A DNA stretch of 64,000 nucleotides from an uncultured Aquimarina sp. (GTDB lineage: Bacteria > Bacteroidota > Bacteroidia > Flavobacteriales > Flavobacteriaceae): assembly GCA_947492105.1 (NCBI GenBank), contig CANLMN010000009.1:1-64000 (forward strand). Direction: 5' to 3'. A program made the position numbers and the translations under genes. The notes beneath the pieces are model-generated. The model had not been told where the DNA came from, searched no databases, and saw nothing but the letters and a program-made list of their open reading frames with translations. Below, one piece after another: positions 51,391 to 60,664 of this stretch. Position 1 is the first letter of the stretch, and each line of letters starts with the position of its first letter.

Positions 51391-54117
51391 ATGAAACAAC
51401 TTTTAAACCCATTTCTGAGAATACTAATTCTCAGTCTTTTTTCCACAATCAGCTACGGTCAATCTTGGCAAGAAACAAAAGAATCAGCAGCAAAATCAGT
51501 TACAGAAAAAGATAGTTTTTCCAAAATCAATACCACACAACACAAAAATTACCAAGTAGATTACACTTCCCTAAAAAAAATATTACACGAAACTCCCCTA
51601 CGGACAAACGGTTCTGCAAGAAATGGACGTATCGTAAAATTCCCAAATGCTCAAGGTCAATTAGTATCATATCGCCTACAGCGAGTAAGAACCATGCATC
51701 CCGACCTAGCAGCCAAATACCCCAGTATCGCAAGTTATAGTGGATATAACACAGAAGATGCAACAAAAACTATTAGAATAACAGAAACACCTAATGGTGT
51801 TCACGCATTACTCAATTCTCCCGAGAGCACTAATTATATTACCCCTACAGCACTTGGTGGCAAAAACTACAAGGTGTATGACAAAAATGCTATCATAAAA
51901 GAATCCAAAACTAGTACCTGTCTAGTCGGTCAGGAGCAAACTATCACAGATGATTTCTTCTACAAAAACATCTCTTCAAAAAACACAAAAGAAATAGCAG
52001 ATGGAAAGTTTAGAACCTTACGAATGGCCATGGTTACTACCGCCGAGTTTTCTCAGTATTATATCAACAAAGCAAAGGTTACTAATGGAACAACACAAGA
52101 GAAAAAAACCGCAGTAATTGCTGGCCTCAATGTATTATTAAACACACTAAACGACTTATTTGAAAGAGAATTTGCTATCTCTATGGTATTAATTCCTAAC
52201 AATGATAAAATCATTTTCTTAGACGCACAGACTGACGGGTTAACAAATGGTGATGGCGGAGATCTAATCACAGAAGGAAATACCATTTTGTATGATCAAA
52301 TTGGAGACGAAAATTTTGATATTGGACATACTATGATGTTTCAACGTAGTGGAGGCAGTGGACTTGCTAAACTTGCTACACCTTGTAGTGCTAATAGAGA
52401 TAAAGGAAGAGCGGTATCTGGTTCCAGTGTGCCAGAGGGAGATAATTTCATTTATGGTCTATGGGCACATGAAGTTGGTCATCAATTTGCAGGAAATCAC
52501 ACATTTAACAATGAATGCGGAGGAAATAGAGTAAATAAAGCGGCCTTTGAACCCGGTAGCGGCTCTACAGTATTGTCTTATGCAGGTGACTGTGAACCCA
52601 ACGTGCAACGACATGAAGGTAGCTATTTCCACGGATTCTCTCACAAACAAATAAGCGCTTACATAAAAGCAAAAGTTAATCCTAGTACTATCTGCGGAGT
52701 GACCATAGTAGAAAACAATAATAGTGCACCCGTAATAACACAAGTCCCAGAACATACAATCCCTACAGGAACAGCATTTGTAATATCTGCAAAAGCTACT
52801 GATTCTGATGGCGATGTTTTGACTTACCAATTTGATCAAATGGATAATGAAATTAGCGTTGCCCCACCATTGGCAACAGCTACAACTGGGCCGGTTTTCA
52901 AATCTATTCCACCTTCTACAAAAGCTTTTCGTTATTTCCCAACGATGTCAGATATCCTAAAAAATAATTTGACCCCAGAATGGGAAGTTATTCCGAGTGT
53001 AAGCCGAAAAATGAATTTTACAGTTACCGTTAGAGATGTACGGAATAACTTGGGATCACAATCTGCTTTTAGTGATTTTACACTCAATTTTGTCAAAACA
53101 GCCCCTTTTAAGGTTACTTCACAAAATGAAAATAATATAAATTGGACCTCCGGTGAACAACACGAAATTACTTGGGATGTTGCTGGGACGACTGCCAATG
53201 GAATCAACACATCCAATGTAACAATATTATTATCCACCAATGGAGGAAAATCTTTTGATACGGTACTTGCAGACAGCACACCAAATGATGGTTCACATAC
53301 CGTTACCATTCCGGATAATATAACGACATTGAACGCTAGAATTATGGTCAAAGCAATTGGAAATATCTTTTTTGCCCTAAACCCTACTCCTATTAAGATT
53401 AATGTCCAGTGTAATGATTTTTCCAGTACAGAAAAAGTAGACATTTTTAAAAACAATCAAATAGTTTCATCTTCTATAACAGTAAATAAAGCAAATGAGA
53501 ACAACACACTTCTTAGAATAAAAGTAACGCTTGATATAGAACATGATTGGGTCAGTGACTTATCCATAAAATTAGCACATCCCAATGGGACAGAAATCAC
53601 ATTATGGAACAACAACTGTAGAGATCAATCCATTGGTCCCGATGGCTTTACTTTTGATGACTCTGCAAAACCCATACCAGATCTATGTTTTGGTGCACTA
53701 GAATCACTATATGCACCTGTAGACAAATTATCTAGTTTTAATGGACTAAAACCTGATGGAACATGGAAATTACTACTTCAAAGCAATGGATTTGGGGATG
53801 CTGGTCGATTAAACAGCTGGAGGATTGATTTCTGCACAGGCGATGCAGCAAACTTAAGTACTACTGATTTTAGCACACTCAAAGGAACACAAATATATCC
53901 TAATCCTAATAATGGCATTTTTACAGCAGATTTTGGAAAAAACAATGCCTCTGTATACAAAGTAACACTATTTGACCTTTTGGGGAGAACAGTTTATGAC
54001 GAGAGATTCAACAAGACCAAAAGCCTTATAAATGTGCAAAACATCAGCAAAGGGAATTATTTGCTATTATTAGAAACTGATGGCAAAAAAGCCATGAGCA
54101 AAATTATTATCAAATAA
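51391..54117 (+). CDS. secreted reprolysin-like metalloprotease, array copy 4, with Met-turn substitution
   Basis: A 908-residue paralog, nearly collinear with copy 3: propeptide, catalytic domain from FRTLRMAMVTTAEFSQYYIN, zinc helix HEVGHQFAGNHTFNNEC near residue 360, beta-sandwich domains, P/Homo B domain (LLRIKVTLDIEHDWVSDLSI, LAHPNGTEITLWNNNC, GTWKLLLQSNGFGDAGRLNS) and type A sorting domain (IYPNPNNGIFTADFG). The Met-turn reads TVLSYAGDCEPN: the strictly conserved methionine is leucine (residue 395, TTG at 52573-52575). The zinc ligands and general-base Glu are intact, so activity may be reduced rather than lost. Confidence 0.92.
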   Translation: MKQLLNPFLRILILSLFSTISYGQSWQETKESAAKSVTEKDSFSKINTTQHKNYQVDYTSLKKILHETPLRTNGSARNGRIVKFPNAQGQLVSYRLQRVRTMHPDLAAKYPSIASYSGYNTEDATKTIRITETPNGVHALLNSPESTNYITPTALGGKNYKVYDKNAIIKESKTSTCLVGQEQTITDDFFYKNISSKNTKEIADGKFRTLRMAMVTTAEFSQYYINKAKVTNGTTQEKKTAVIAGLNVLLNTLNDLFEREFAISMVLIPNNDKIIFLDAQTDGLTNGDGGDLITEGNTILYDQIGDENFDIGHTMMFQRSGGSGLAKLATPCSANRDKGRAVSGSSVPEGDNFIYGLWAHEVGHQFAGNHTFNNECGGNRVNKAAFEPGSGSTVLSYAGDCEPNVQRHEGSYFHGFSHKQISAYIKAKVNPSTICGVTIVENNNSAPVITQVPEHTIPTGTAFVISAKATDSDGDVLTYQFDQMDNEISVAPPLATATTGPVFKSIPPSTKAFRYFPTMSDILKNNLTPEWEVIPSVSRKMNFTVTVRDVRNNLGSQSAFSDFTLNFVKTAPFKVTSQNENNINWTSGEQHEITWDVAGTTANGINTSNVTILLSTNGGKSFDTVLADSTPNDGSHTVTIPDNITTLNARIMVKAIGNIFFALNPTPIKINVQCNDFSSTEKVDIFKNNQIVSSSITVNKANENNTLLRIKVTLDIEHDWVSDLSIKLAHPNGTEITLWNNNCRDQSIGPDGFTFDDSAKPIPDLCFGALESLYAPVDKLSSFNGLKPDGTWKLLLQSNGFGDAGRLNSWRIDFCTGDAANLSTTDFSTLKGTQIYPNPNNGIFTADFGKNNASVYKVTLFDLLGRTVYDERFNKTKSLINVQNISKGNYLLLLETDGKKAMSKIIIK

Positions 54118-54143
54118 TACCTTTTAGACATAGAAATAACACT

Positions 54144-54189
54144 TTAATTTTGCAATATCAAAATTCCTATTTTGATATTGCAAAATTAA
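54144..54189. repeat. perfect 21-bp inverted repeat after protease copy 4
   Basis: Two 21-base arms (each beginning or ending TTAATTTTGCAATATCAAAA) around a 4-base TCCT loop, 27 bp after the stop. The A+T content and lack of a proper T-run make it an atypical terminator, but its position suggests transcript end formation or stabilisation. Confidence 0.8.
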
Positions 54190-54325
54190 ACCGATACCAA
54201 ATCCATAATAAAAAATAGACAACAGATACATAGTTCAGTTCATATTTGCACCTATGAAGTCTTAGATGTATAACATCTGCTGTAATTAGGTCTCAAAGAG
54301 TCCATCTTTTTTTGATAATGCACAC

Positions 54326-54365
54326 CAAGAAGTCGTTCAGAATTTTTTTTCTGAGCGACTTCTTG
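54326..54365 (+). terminator. intrinsic terminator between protease copies 4 and 5
   Basis: Stem CAAGAAGTCGTTCAG with CTGAGCGACTTCTTG (one mispair) then TTTTA. The core AAGTCGTTCA is shared with the terminator after copy 5, so terminators were duplicated with the genes. Nothing else is seen in 54366-54558. Confidence 0.8.
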
Positions 54366-54558
54366 TTTTATAATACTTACAAAAAAAGCCAAAATAGAAC
54401 GGGTAAAATTATCGCACCTACCCCTATGAACCATTGAATTATCTGTTTCATCGAAAAATCTGAAAATAAAAAAAAATGAATAATAATTTGAAGCATTTTG
54501 TAGTTTGATCTAACTAAAAAGCAACTTTTTTTAAATCAAATTAAAAACCGACACTATT

Positions 54559-57402
54559 ATGAATACCTCTCCCTATAAGGCTTTTTTAGGAGTCCTGTTT
54601 ATATCCATTTTTTCTACAAATAGTTATTCTCAGATTTGGCAAGAAACATCAAATTCTGTGTCTGCTTCGGCTAAAAAAGAAAATAGTTTACCTACTACCG
54701 CAACTACCTATCACAAAAATTTTGACATTGATTATTCATTACTAAAAAATAGCTTACACAAAGCTCCACCTAGACGAAAAACGAGTCCGAAAGATGGAAT
54801 TATCATAGATTTTCCAGATGCTCAAGGGCATCTAACCCCTTATCGATTACAACAAGTAATCACCATGCATCCCGATCTAGCAGCCAAATATCCCGGAATT
54901 ATAAATTATACCGGATACAATCCTAGTGATCCAACCAATACTATTAGGATAACAGAAACACCTAGTGGTATCCATGCGACAATAACCTCTAGCACGACAA
55001 CATCCTACATCTCTCCAGTCACAAAAAGCGGAAAAAGCTATAAAGTTTATGACGAAAATGCCATCATACAAGAGACAATAGAACATAAATGCTTAGTTGG
55101 AGAAGGACAAGTTGTTGATCCGAAATTTTTTGGTAAAAAAGAATCCGGAAAGGCTTCGCAGGCTATGTCTGACGGAAAACTTAGAACCTTGAGAATAGCC
55201 CTTGTAACAACAGGAGAATTTTCGGAGTACTATATCGACAAAGGAAATGCTTCAAATGGAACAGAACAAGAAAAAAAAGCTGCTGTAATCGCAGGGCTTA
55301 ACACCTTGTTAAATTCATTAAATGAATTATATGAAAGAGAATTTTCGCTTTCGATGGAATTAGTGGCCGAAAACGACAAAATCATATTTCTAGATGGTGC
55401 CACAGACGGGTTATCTAATAATAATAACACTGCCATGATGGGCGAAGGTAACGCCATAATGAACAGAGAAATTGGGCTAGATAATTTTGATATTGGTCAT
55501 ACATTCTTTAGAAGAAATGGCGGTGGAGGTGTCGCCGAATTTTATACTCCATGTAGCTCTAATCGAAGAGGACGCGCCGTAACAGGGGTAATACGACCAG
55601 AAGGAAATAGTTTTATCAAATTATGGGCACACGAAATTGGTCATCAATTCACAGCAGGTCATACATTTAATAATTATTGTGGTGGTAATAGAGATAACAA
55701 AGCCTCTGTAGAACCTGGTAGTGGTTCGTCAATAATGTCATATGCAGGAACTTGTGGCCCAAATGTTTTGCAAGACAGAGAAGGCTATTATCATGGATTT
55801 ACGCACAAACAGATTAGTACATTCATTAACGAAAGAATCAATCCTGGTCAAAACTGTGGAGTTACTTTGGTAGAAAGCAATAACAATGCCCCTGTGATAA
55901 CATCAATACCAAACTACACTATCCCAGCAGACACTCCTTTTGTACTAGAAGCCAAGGCAGAAGATGAAGATAAAGATGTGCTCACTTATCAATTCGATCA
56001 AATGGATAAAGATATTGCCACTGCCCCACCCGAGGCTACCGAAGCCAATGGTCCTGTATTCAGATCATACCCTCCATCGGTGAAGCCTTTTAGATTTTTC
56101 CCTACTATCAAAGAAGTTTATGCCGGGAATCTAACTCCGAAATGGGAGATGATTCCAAGTATCACTAGAGAAATGACTTTTACTGTAACTGTTAGAGATG
56201 TACGTAATAATTTTGGAGCACAATCAGCATTTAGTGATTTCAAAGTCAATTTTGTAAAAACAGAACCCTTCAAAGTAACTTCTCAAAACGAAAGTGGTAT
56301 TGAATGGACTTCTGGAGAGACACACGAAATTACTTGGGACGTAGCAGGTACAACAGCCAATGGAATTGACACCCCAAATGTCACTATCCGTTTAGTAACC
56401 AACAATGGAGAGTCATTTGATACAGTTCTTGTCGCTAGCACTCCAAATGATGGTTCTCATACAATAACAATTCCATCAGATATAGTTATCGAAAATGCCA
56501 GAATTATGGTCAAAGGTGTCGATAACGTCTTTTTTGCATTGAACAATCAGCCTATAGCTATTAATGTAAAATGTACGGACTACCCAAATCAAAGACCACT
56601 AGATATTCCTGATACTGACCAAGAGGTTACTTCGACGATTGATATTGATAAAGACCTTGGAGATGTAGTTAACGTCAAAGTATCAATGGACTTGGAGCAT
56701 AATTCGGTTAGAGATTTGCTTATAAAATTAGTACACCCTAGCGGAAAAGAAATTAAACTATGGTCAAATCACTGTGAAAATCAAAATGTTGGAACCAATG
56801 GTTTTATTTTTGATGACACTGCCAAACCTGTACCTACAGATAGATGTCCTAGAACCCTCGATGCCTCTTATGCTCCAGAAGAATCTTTGGCTACTTTTCA
56901 AGGGCTAAAATCAGAAGGTACGTGGTCTCTTGTTATTAAAGATGTAAATAACAACAGAAGAACTGGAAGATTAAATAACTGGAGTCTTGACATCTGTACA
57001 GGAGACGCTACAAAAATCACAACTCCTAATCCTGATCCAAACAATCCTAATCCTAATCCTGATCCGAACAATCCCGATCCGAACAATCCCGATCCGAACA
57101 ATCCCGATCCTAATAACAACAACCCGGATCAAATAGGTAACCCAGATCAAACCAATAATCCACCAGAAGAAATAATAGTATACCCAAATCCAAATAATGG
57201 AATTTTTACTGCTGACTTTGGAACAATTACCTCAGAGATCTTTAAAGTAACGTTGTTTGATTTATTAGGAAGAAGAGTGTTTAACACCAGTTATACCACA
57301 GCCAAAAATATCGTCAACATCCAAAATATCAGTTCAGGAAATTATTTACTCCTATTAGAAACTGATAAAAACGAGAGTGTAATTAAAATCATTATTGAAT
57401 AA
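54559..57402 (+). CDS. secreted reprolysin-like zinc metalloprotease, array copy 5, P domain, DPNNP-repeat linker, T9SS sorting domain
   Basis: A 947-residue paralog: signal peptide, propeptide (MHPDLAAKYPGIINYTGYNP), catalytic domain from LRTLRIALVTTGEFSEYYID, zinc helix HEIGHQFTAGHTFNNYC near residue 358, Met-turn SIMSYAGTCGPN, two beta-sandwich domains, P/Homo B domain (VVNVKVSMDLEHNSVRDLLI, LVHPSGKEIKLWSNHC, GTWSLVIKDVNNNRRTGRLN). Then, unique to this copy, a low-complexity linker of Asn-Pro-Asp repeats (about residues 820-865) before the type A sorting domain (VYPNPNNGIFTADFG). The catalytic site is intact. The linker probably spaces the P domain from the cell-surface anchor. Confidence 0.93.
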   Translation: MNTSPYKAFLGVLFISIFSTNSYSQIWQETSNSVSASAKKENSLPTTATTYHKNFDIDYSLLKNSLHKAPPRRKTSPKDGIIIDFPDAQGHLTPYRLQQVITMHPDLAAKYPGIINYTGYNPSDPTNTIRITETPSGIHATITSSTTTSYISPVTKSGKSYKVYDENAIIQETIEHKCLVGEGQVVDPKFFGKKESGKASQAMSDGKLRTLRIALVTTGEFSEYYIDKGNASNGTEQEKKAAVIAGLNTLLNSLNELYEREFSLSMELVAENDKIIFLDGATDGLSNNNNTAMMGEGNAIMNREIGLDNFDIGHTFFRRNGGGGVAEFYTPCSSNRRGRAVTGVIRPEGNSFIKLWAHEIGHQFTAGHTFNNYCGGNRDNKASVEPGSGSSIMSYAGTCGPNVLQDREGYYHGFTHKQISTFINERINPGQNCGVTLVESNNNAPVITSIPNYTIPADTPFVLEAKAEDEDKDVLTYQFDQMDKDIATAPPEATEANGPVFRSYPPSVKPFRFFPTIKEVYAGNLTPKWEMIPSITREMTFTVTVRDVRNNFGAQSAFSDFKVNFVKTEPFKVTSQNESGIEWTSGETHEITWDVAGTTANGIDTPNVTIRLVTNNGESFDTVLVASTPNDGSHTITIPSDIVIENARIMVKGVDNVFFALNNQPIAINVKCTDYPNQRPLDIPDTDQEVTSTIDIDKDLGDVVNVKVSMDLEHNSVRDLLIKLVHPSGKEIKLWSNHCENQNVGTNGFIFDDTAKPVPTDRCPRTLDASYAPEESLATFQGLKSEGTWSLVIKDVNNNRRTGRLNNWSLDICTGDATKITTPNPDPNNPNPNPDPNNPDPNNPDPNNPDPNNNNPDQIGNPDQTNNPPEEIIVYPNPNNGIFTADFGTITSEIFKVTLFDLLGRRVFNTSYTTAKNIVNIQNISSGNYLLLLETDKNESVIKIIIE
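57061..57105 (+). repeat. 15-bp tandem repeat encoding DPNNP
   Basis: Three identical consecutive copies of GATCCGAACAATCCC, flanked by diverged units on both sides (57036-57120), all in frame. The identical nucleotide sequence, including codon choice, shows recent slippage, so length polymorphism between strains is likely. Confidence 0.9.
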
Positions 57403-57445
57403 CTAGCTGCTCTCCAAACATCAATTTTTAAAAGTTTTTTTTACT

Positions 57446-57482
57446 AAAAAGTCGTTCATTAATAACCATGAACGACTTTTTT
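57446..57482 (+). terminator. intrinsic terminator after protease copy 5
   Basis: Perfect stem AAAAAGTCGTTCAT and ATGAACGACTTTTT around a short loop, followed by T, 43 bp after the stop of the last protease gene. Confidence 0.9.
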
Positions 57483-57591
57483 ATTGAATCCATCTTGAGT
57501 TTATCCCAGATACCCCTTTAATATTTTGAACTTTTGAGCAAATAATATCATTTAAAAAATAACTACAGGTTCTACTATTTTGACCCTTCAG

Positions 57592-57700
57592 AATGCCTTG
57601 TTCATATATTCCATAGCCAAGGCTATACAATAGAAATTCGGTGTTTTTACATAAAAAATGACAGTGTCAAGAACATGATTTTATATACCTAAATTAACTC
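57592..57700 (+). repeat. MITE-like repeat, family beta, third copy
   Basis: Carries TGCCTTGTTCATATATTCC, the hairpin ATAGCC-AA-GGCTAT (compensatory change relative to 47633-47797), GTGTTTTTACATAAAAAATG, CAGTGTCA and the end TTTATATACCTAAATT. A half copy of family alpha (CAATCAAAAAAGTCTAAATG) is at 58209-58233. The remaining gene-free sequence to 58283 contains nothing I can identify apart from the bamD promoter region. Confidence 0.65.
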
Positions 57701-58283
57701 GTATAAATTGATTCTTTTATTTACTAGAAAAAAAACTAAAGACCACTAGTGCCTAAGCCTATTTTGTAGTCAGGTCATTAAAACTTCTACTATATAGTAC
57801 TCGAATCGCAAAACAAGCCATCCTTGTCTTTCTGCATGTTATTTGACGGAATTCAAAACACTAACACATTACACAACAAATAATTATACTAAAACAGCTT
57901 AGAATATTGAGTTATATGATTTGTAACAAAAATTGATTAGAGTGCTCTACACAAAAATAAAATATGCAACATCATCAATTAGACTACGTCTTACTTATAT
58001 AAAACAAAAGAACATTTTTGACCTAAAAAACATGCTTCCTTCGTTATCCATTAAATTATGAATTGATAAGAAGAAGACAATTTGAATTTTATGATATCAC
58101 CTTAAAAACACATTCCTTTTTCAAATTTTCCCTTTATTCTTAATTTATAACACTAATTAGAAACCGATAAAAGACTTGAATTCATCACGAAACCATTATT
58201 TTGGGCATCAATCAAAAAAGTCTAAATGAGTTCTAGGAATTATTAAAGTTAAATACCTATTTTTGCCAAATGTTTTATCAAAT

Positions 58284-59090
58284 ATGAAGAAATTATTTTA
58301 CATATTGGGATTGTTGCTTCTAGGCACTTCTTGTAGCGAATACCAGAAAATCTATAAAAGCGATGATATAGCTCTCAAGAACAAAACTGCAGAAGCGCTG
58401 TATAATGAAGGCAAATACAAAAAAGCGCTTAAATTATACGAGCAGATCGTGCCCTCTTATAGAGGAAAACCCAATGCAGAACGTATCATGTTTTATTATG
58501 CAGATATCTATTATAAATTACGTGACCACTATTTGGCAGGTTATCAGTTTGAACGTTTTGTAAAATCCTATCCAAAAAGTGATAAACTAGAAGAAGCCTC
58601 ACTCAAGGCTGCAAAAAGCTTTTATTATATGTCTCCAAGATACAGTTTGGATCAAACTGACTCCAAAAAGGCAATGCAAAAACTTCAGAGTTTTATCAAC
58701 ACTTTTCCAGAATCAGAACATGTTGCTGAGGCTAATAAAATTATTGCAGAATTACGTATAAAATTAGAACGCAAATATTACGAAATTGCCAAACAATACC
58801 ATCACACAGAAAGTTACAAAGTTGCGATTGCTGCTTTTGACAACTTTGTGATTGATTACCCAGGATCGAGTTTTCGCGAAAAAGCACTATATTACAAATT
58901 CGATGCTGCATATACATTGGCCATCAATAGTCTCCCAAAACTCGTACAAGAACGGTTAGTGGTAGCACAAGGCTATTATAACAATTATATGAAATATTAC
59001 AAAAATACTGGAACCTTCCTGGAAGATGCTAACTCTAGAATAGAAGACATCACAGAAAGACTAAATGGATACGAAGAACAAGTAAATTGA
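58284..59090 (+). CDS. bamD: outer-membrane protein assembly factor BamD
   Basis: A 268-residue outer-membrane lipoprotein of the BAM complex. Start at MKKLFYILGLLLLGTSCSEY, whose lipobox (LGTSC) rules in this ATG over the one 21 bp upstream. Five TPR-like units follow, including AEALYNEGKYKKALKLYEQI, YYKLRDHYLAGYQFERFVKS, AMQKLQSFINTFPESEHVAE and ESYKVAIAAFDNFVIDYPGS, the standard YfiO/BamD pattern. First gene of a housekeeping operon with rpoZ and coaBC. Confidence 0.95.
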   Translation: MKKLFYILGLLLLGTSCSEYQKIYKSDDIALKNKTAEALYNEGKYKKALKLYEQIVPSYRGKPNAERIMFYYADIYYKLRDHYLAGYQFERFVKSYPKSDKLEEASLKAAKSFYYMSPRYSLDQTDSKKAMQKLQSFINTFPESEHVAEANKIIAELRIKLERKYYEIAKQYHHTESYKVAIAAFDNFVIDYPGSSFREKALYYKFDAAYTLAINSLPKLVQERLVVAQGYYNNYMKYYKNTGTFLEDANSRIEDITERLNGYEEQVN

Positions 59091-59098
59091 ATATGATT

Positions 59099-59437
59099 AT
59101 GGATTTAAAGAAGATCAAAGCACCTGTTAATACCACAACGATTGACAAAAACTTGGTAGATGCACCAACAAGTAATATCTATGAGGCAATTTCTATTATT
59201 TCTAAGAGAGCAAACCAAATTAATGGTGATATCAAAAAGGAGCTATTAGAAAAATTAGATGAGTTTGCTACTTACAATGATAGTTTAGAAGAAATCTTTG
59301 AAAACAAAGAACAAATCGAAGTATCGAGGTTTTATGAAAAACTTCCTAAGCCACATGCATTAGCTGTACAAGAATGGCTAGAAGGTAAAATATATCACAG
59401 AAATACAAAAGAAGATTCGACAGAATCTGCTCTATAA
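59099..59437 (+). CDS. rpoZ: DNA-directed RNA polymerase omega subunit (flavobacterial type)
   Basis: A 112-residue small subunit of RNA polymerase. I take the start at MDLKKIKAPVN, which matches the beginning of relatives; an ATG 6 bp upstream and a TTG at 59087 are alternatives. The core SNIYEAISIISKRANQINGD corresponds to the omega helix that clamps the beta-prime subunit; PKPHALAVQEWLEGKIYH is the extended C-terminal part found in Bacteroidota. It sits 8 bp after bamD. Confidence 0.92.
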   Translation: MDLKKIKAPVNTTTIDKNLVDAPTSNIYEAISIISKRANQINGDIKKELLEKLDEFATYNDSLEEIFENKEQIEVSRFYEKLPKPHALAVQEWLEGKIYHRNTKEDSTESAL

Positions 59438-59452
59438 ACTAGCTATTTTTGT

Positions 59453-60664
59453 ATGTCGGTATTAAGCAGTAAAAAAATAGTACTAGCAGTTACTGGTGGA
59501 ATTGCAGCATACAAAACTGCTTTTTTGGTACGTAATCTTATAAAGTCTGGTGCAGAAGTTAAAGTAATTATGACTCCGGGGGCCAAAGATTTTGTGACAC
59601 CGTTGACACTCTCAACTTTATCCAAAAACCCAGTACATTCCACTTTTTATAACGAAGAGGATGAAAATGCACTCTGGAATAATCATGTAGAATTAGGACT
59701 ATGGGCAGATTTAATGCTCATAGCACCTGCTACAGCAAACACACTATCCAAAATGGCTCAAGGCCATTGTGATAATTTGGTTTTGGCAACATATCTTTCT
59801 GCAAAATGTCCTGTATATTTTGCTCCAGCAATGGACTTGGACATGTACATCCATCCATCTACCAAAGCTACGTTCGAAAAATTGATCTCTTTTGATAATA
59901 TCATGATTCCAGCAGGATCCGGAGAATTAGCTAGCGGACTCGTTGGTCAAGGAAGAATGGCCGAACCCGAAGAGATTGTTTCTTTTATAGAAGATCACAT
60001 AAGCCAACAATTACCATTACAGGGACAAAAAGTTCTAATTACCGCTGGCCCTACCTACGAGGCTATAGACCCTGTACGTTTTATAGGTAATCACTCCACG
60101 GGTAGAATGGGAATTGAATTGGCAAAAACTGCTGCCAATCTCGGCGCAGAAGTACACCTTATTCTAGGACCGTCATCACTACAAGTTACTCACAACCTCA
60201 TCAAGGTAATACCCGTCACTAGTGCGCAACAAATGTATGAAGCAGTTGTTGCAGCATATACAGACTGTGACATTGCCATAGCTTCTGCAGCGGTTGCAGA
60301 TTATCGCCCTGCCCATGTAGCAGATCAAAAAATCAAGAAAAAAGAAGGAAATTTTGATATCCCACTAGAACGAACCACAGATATCCTTAATTGGATGGGA
60401 AGTCAAAAAAAACAACAATTTCTAGTCGGATTTGCTTTAGAAACCCAAAATGAGTTAGAAAATGCCAAAGCAAAACTTACTAAGAAAAACTTAAATCTTA
60501 TTGTATTAAATTCTTTGAACGATAAAGGAGCTGGTTTCAAAAATAAAACAAACAAAGTCAGTCTAATTAATCATAAAATGGCTGTAAAAGCGTTTGATTT
60601 AAAAACAAAACAAGAAGTTGCTCAAGATATCTTTAATGAAATCAATTTACTACGTCATGCATAA
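59453..60664 (+). CDS. coaBC: bifunctional phosphopantothenoylcysteine decarboxylase/phosphopantothenate--cysteine ligase
   Basis: Two consecutive steps of coenzyme A synthesis. A 403-residue protein: residues about 1-180 form the flavin decarboxylase (VTGGIAAYKTAFLVRNLIKS, catalytic-His region ALWNNHVELGLWADLMLIAP, PAMDLDMY). Residues about 185-403 form the ligase (VLITAGPTYEAIDPVRFIGN, GRMGIELAKTAANLGAEVHL, ASAAVADYRPA, KIKKKEG, VGFALETQN). The loop after the decarboxylase site reads GELASGLVGQGRMAEP; many proteobacterial enzymes have a cysteine at the ASG position (ACG). Overlaps the DUF4835 gene by 8 bp. Confidence 0.95.
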   Translation: MSVLSSKKIVLAVTGGIAAYKTAFLVRNLIKSGAEVKVIMTPGAKDFVTPLTLSTLSKNPVHSTFYNEEDENALWNNHVELGLWADLMLIAPATANTLSKMAQGHCDNLVLATYLSAKCPVYFAPAMDLDMYIHPSTKATFEKLISFDNIMIPAGSGELASGLVGQGRMAEPEEIVSFIEDHISQQLPLQGQKVLITAGPTYEAIDPVRFIGNHSTGRMGIELAKTAANLGAEVHLILGPSSLQVTHNLIKVIPVTSAQQMYEAVVAAYTDCDIAIASAAVADYRPAHVADQKIKKKEGNFDIPLERTTDILNWMGSQKKQQFLVGFALETQNELENAKAKLTKKNLNLIVLNSLNDKGAGFKNKTNKVSLINHKMAVKAFDLKTKQEVAQDIFNEINLLRHA

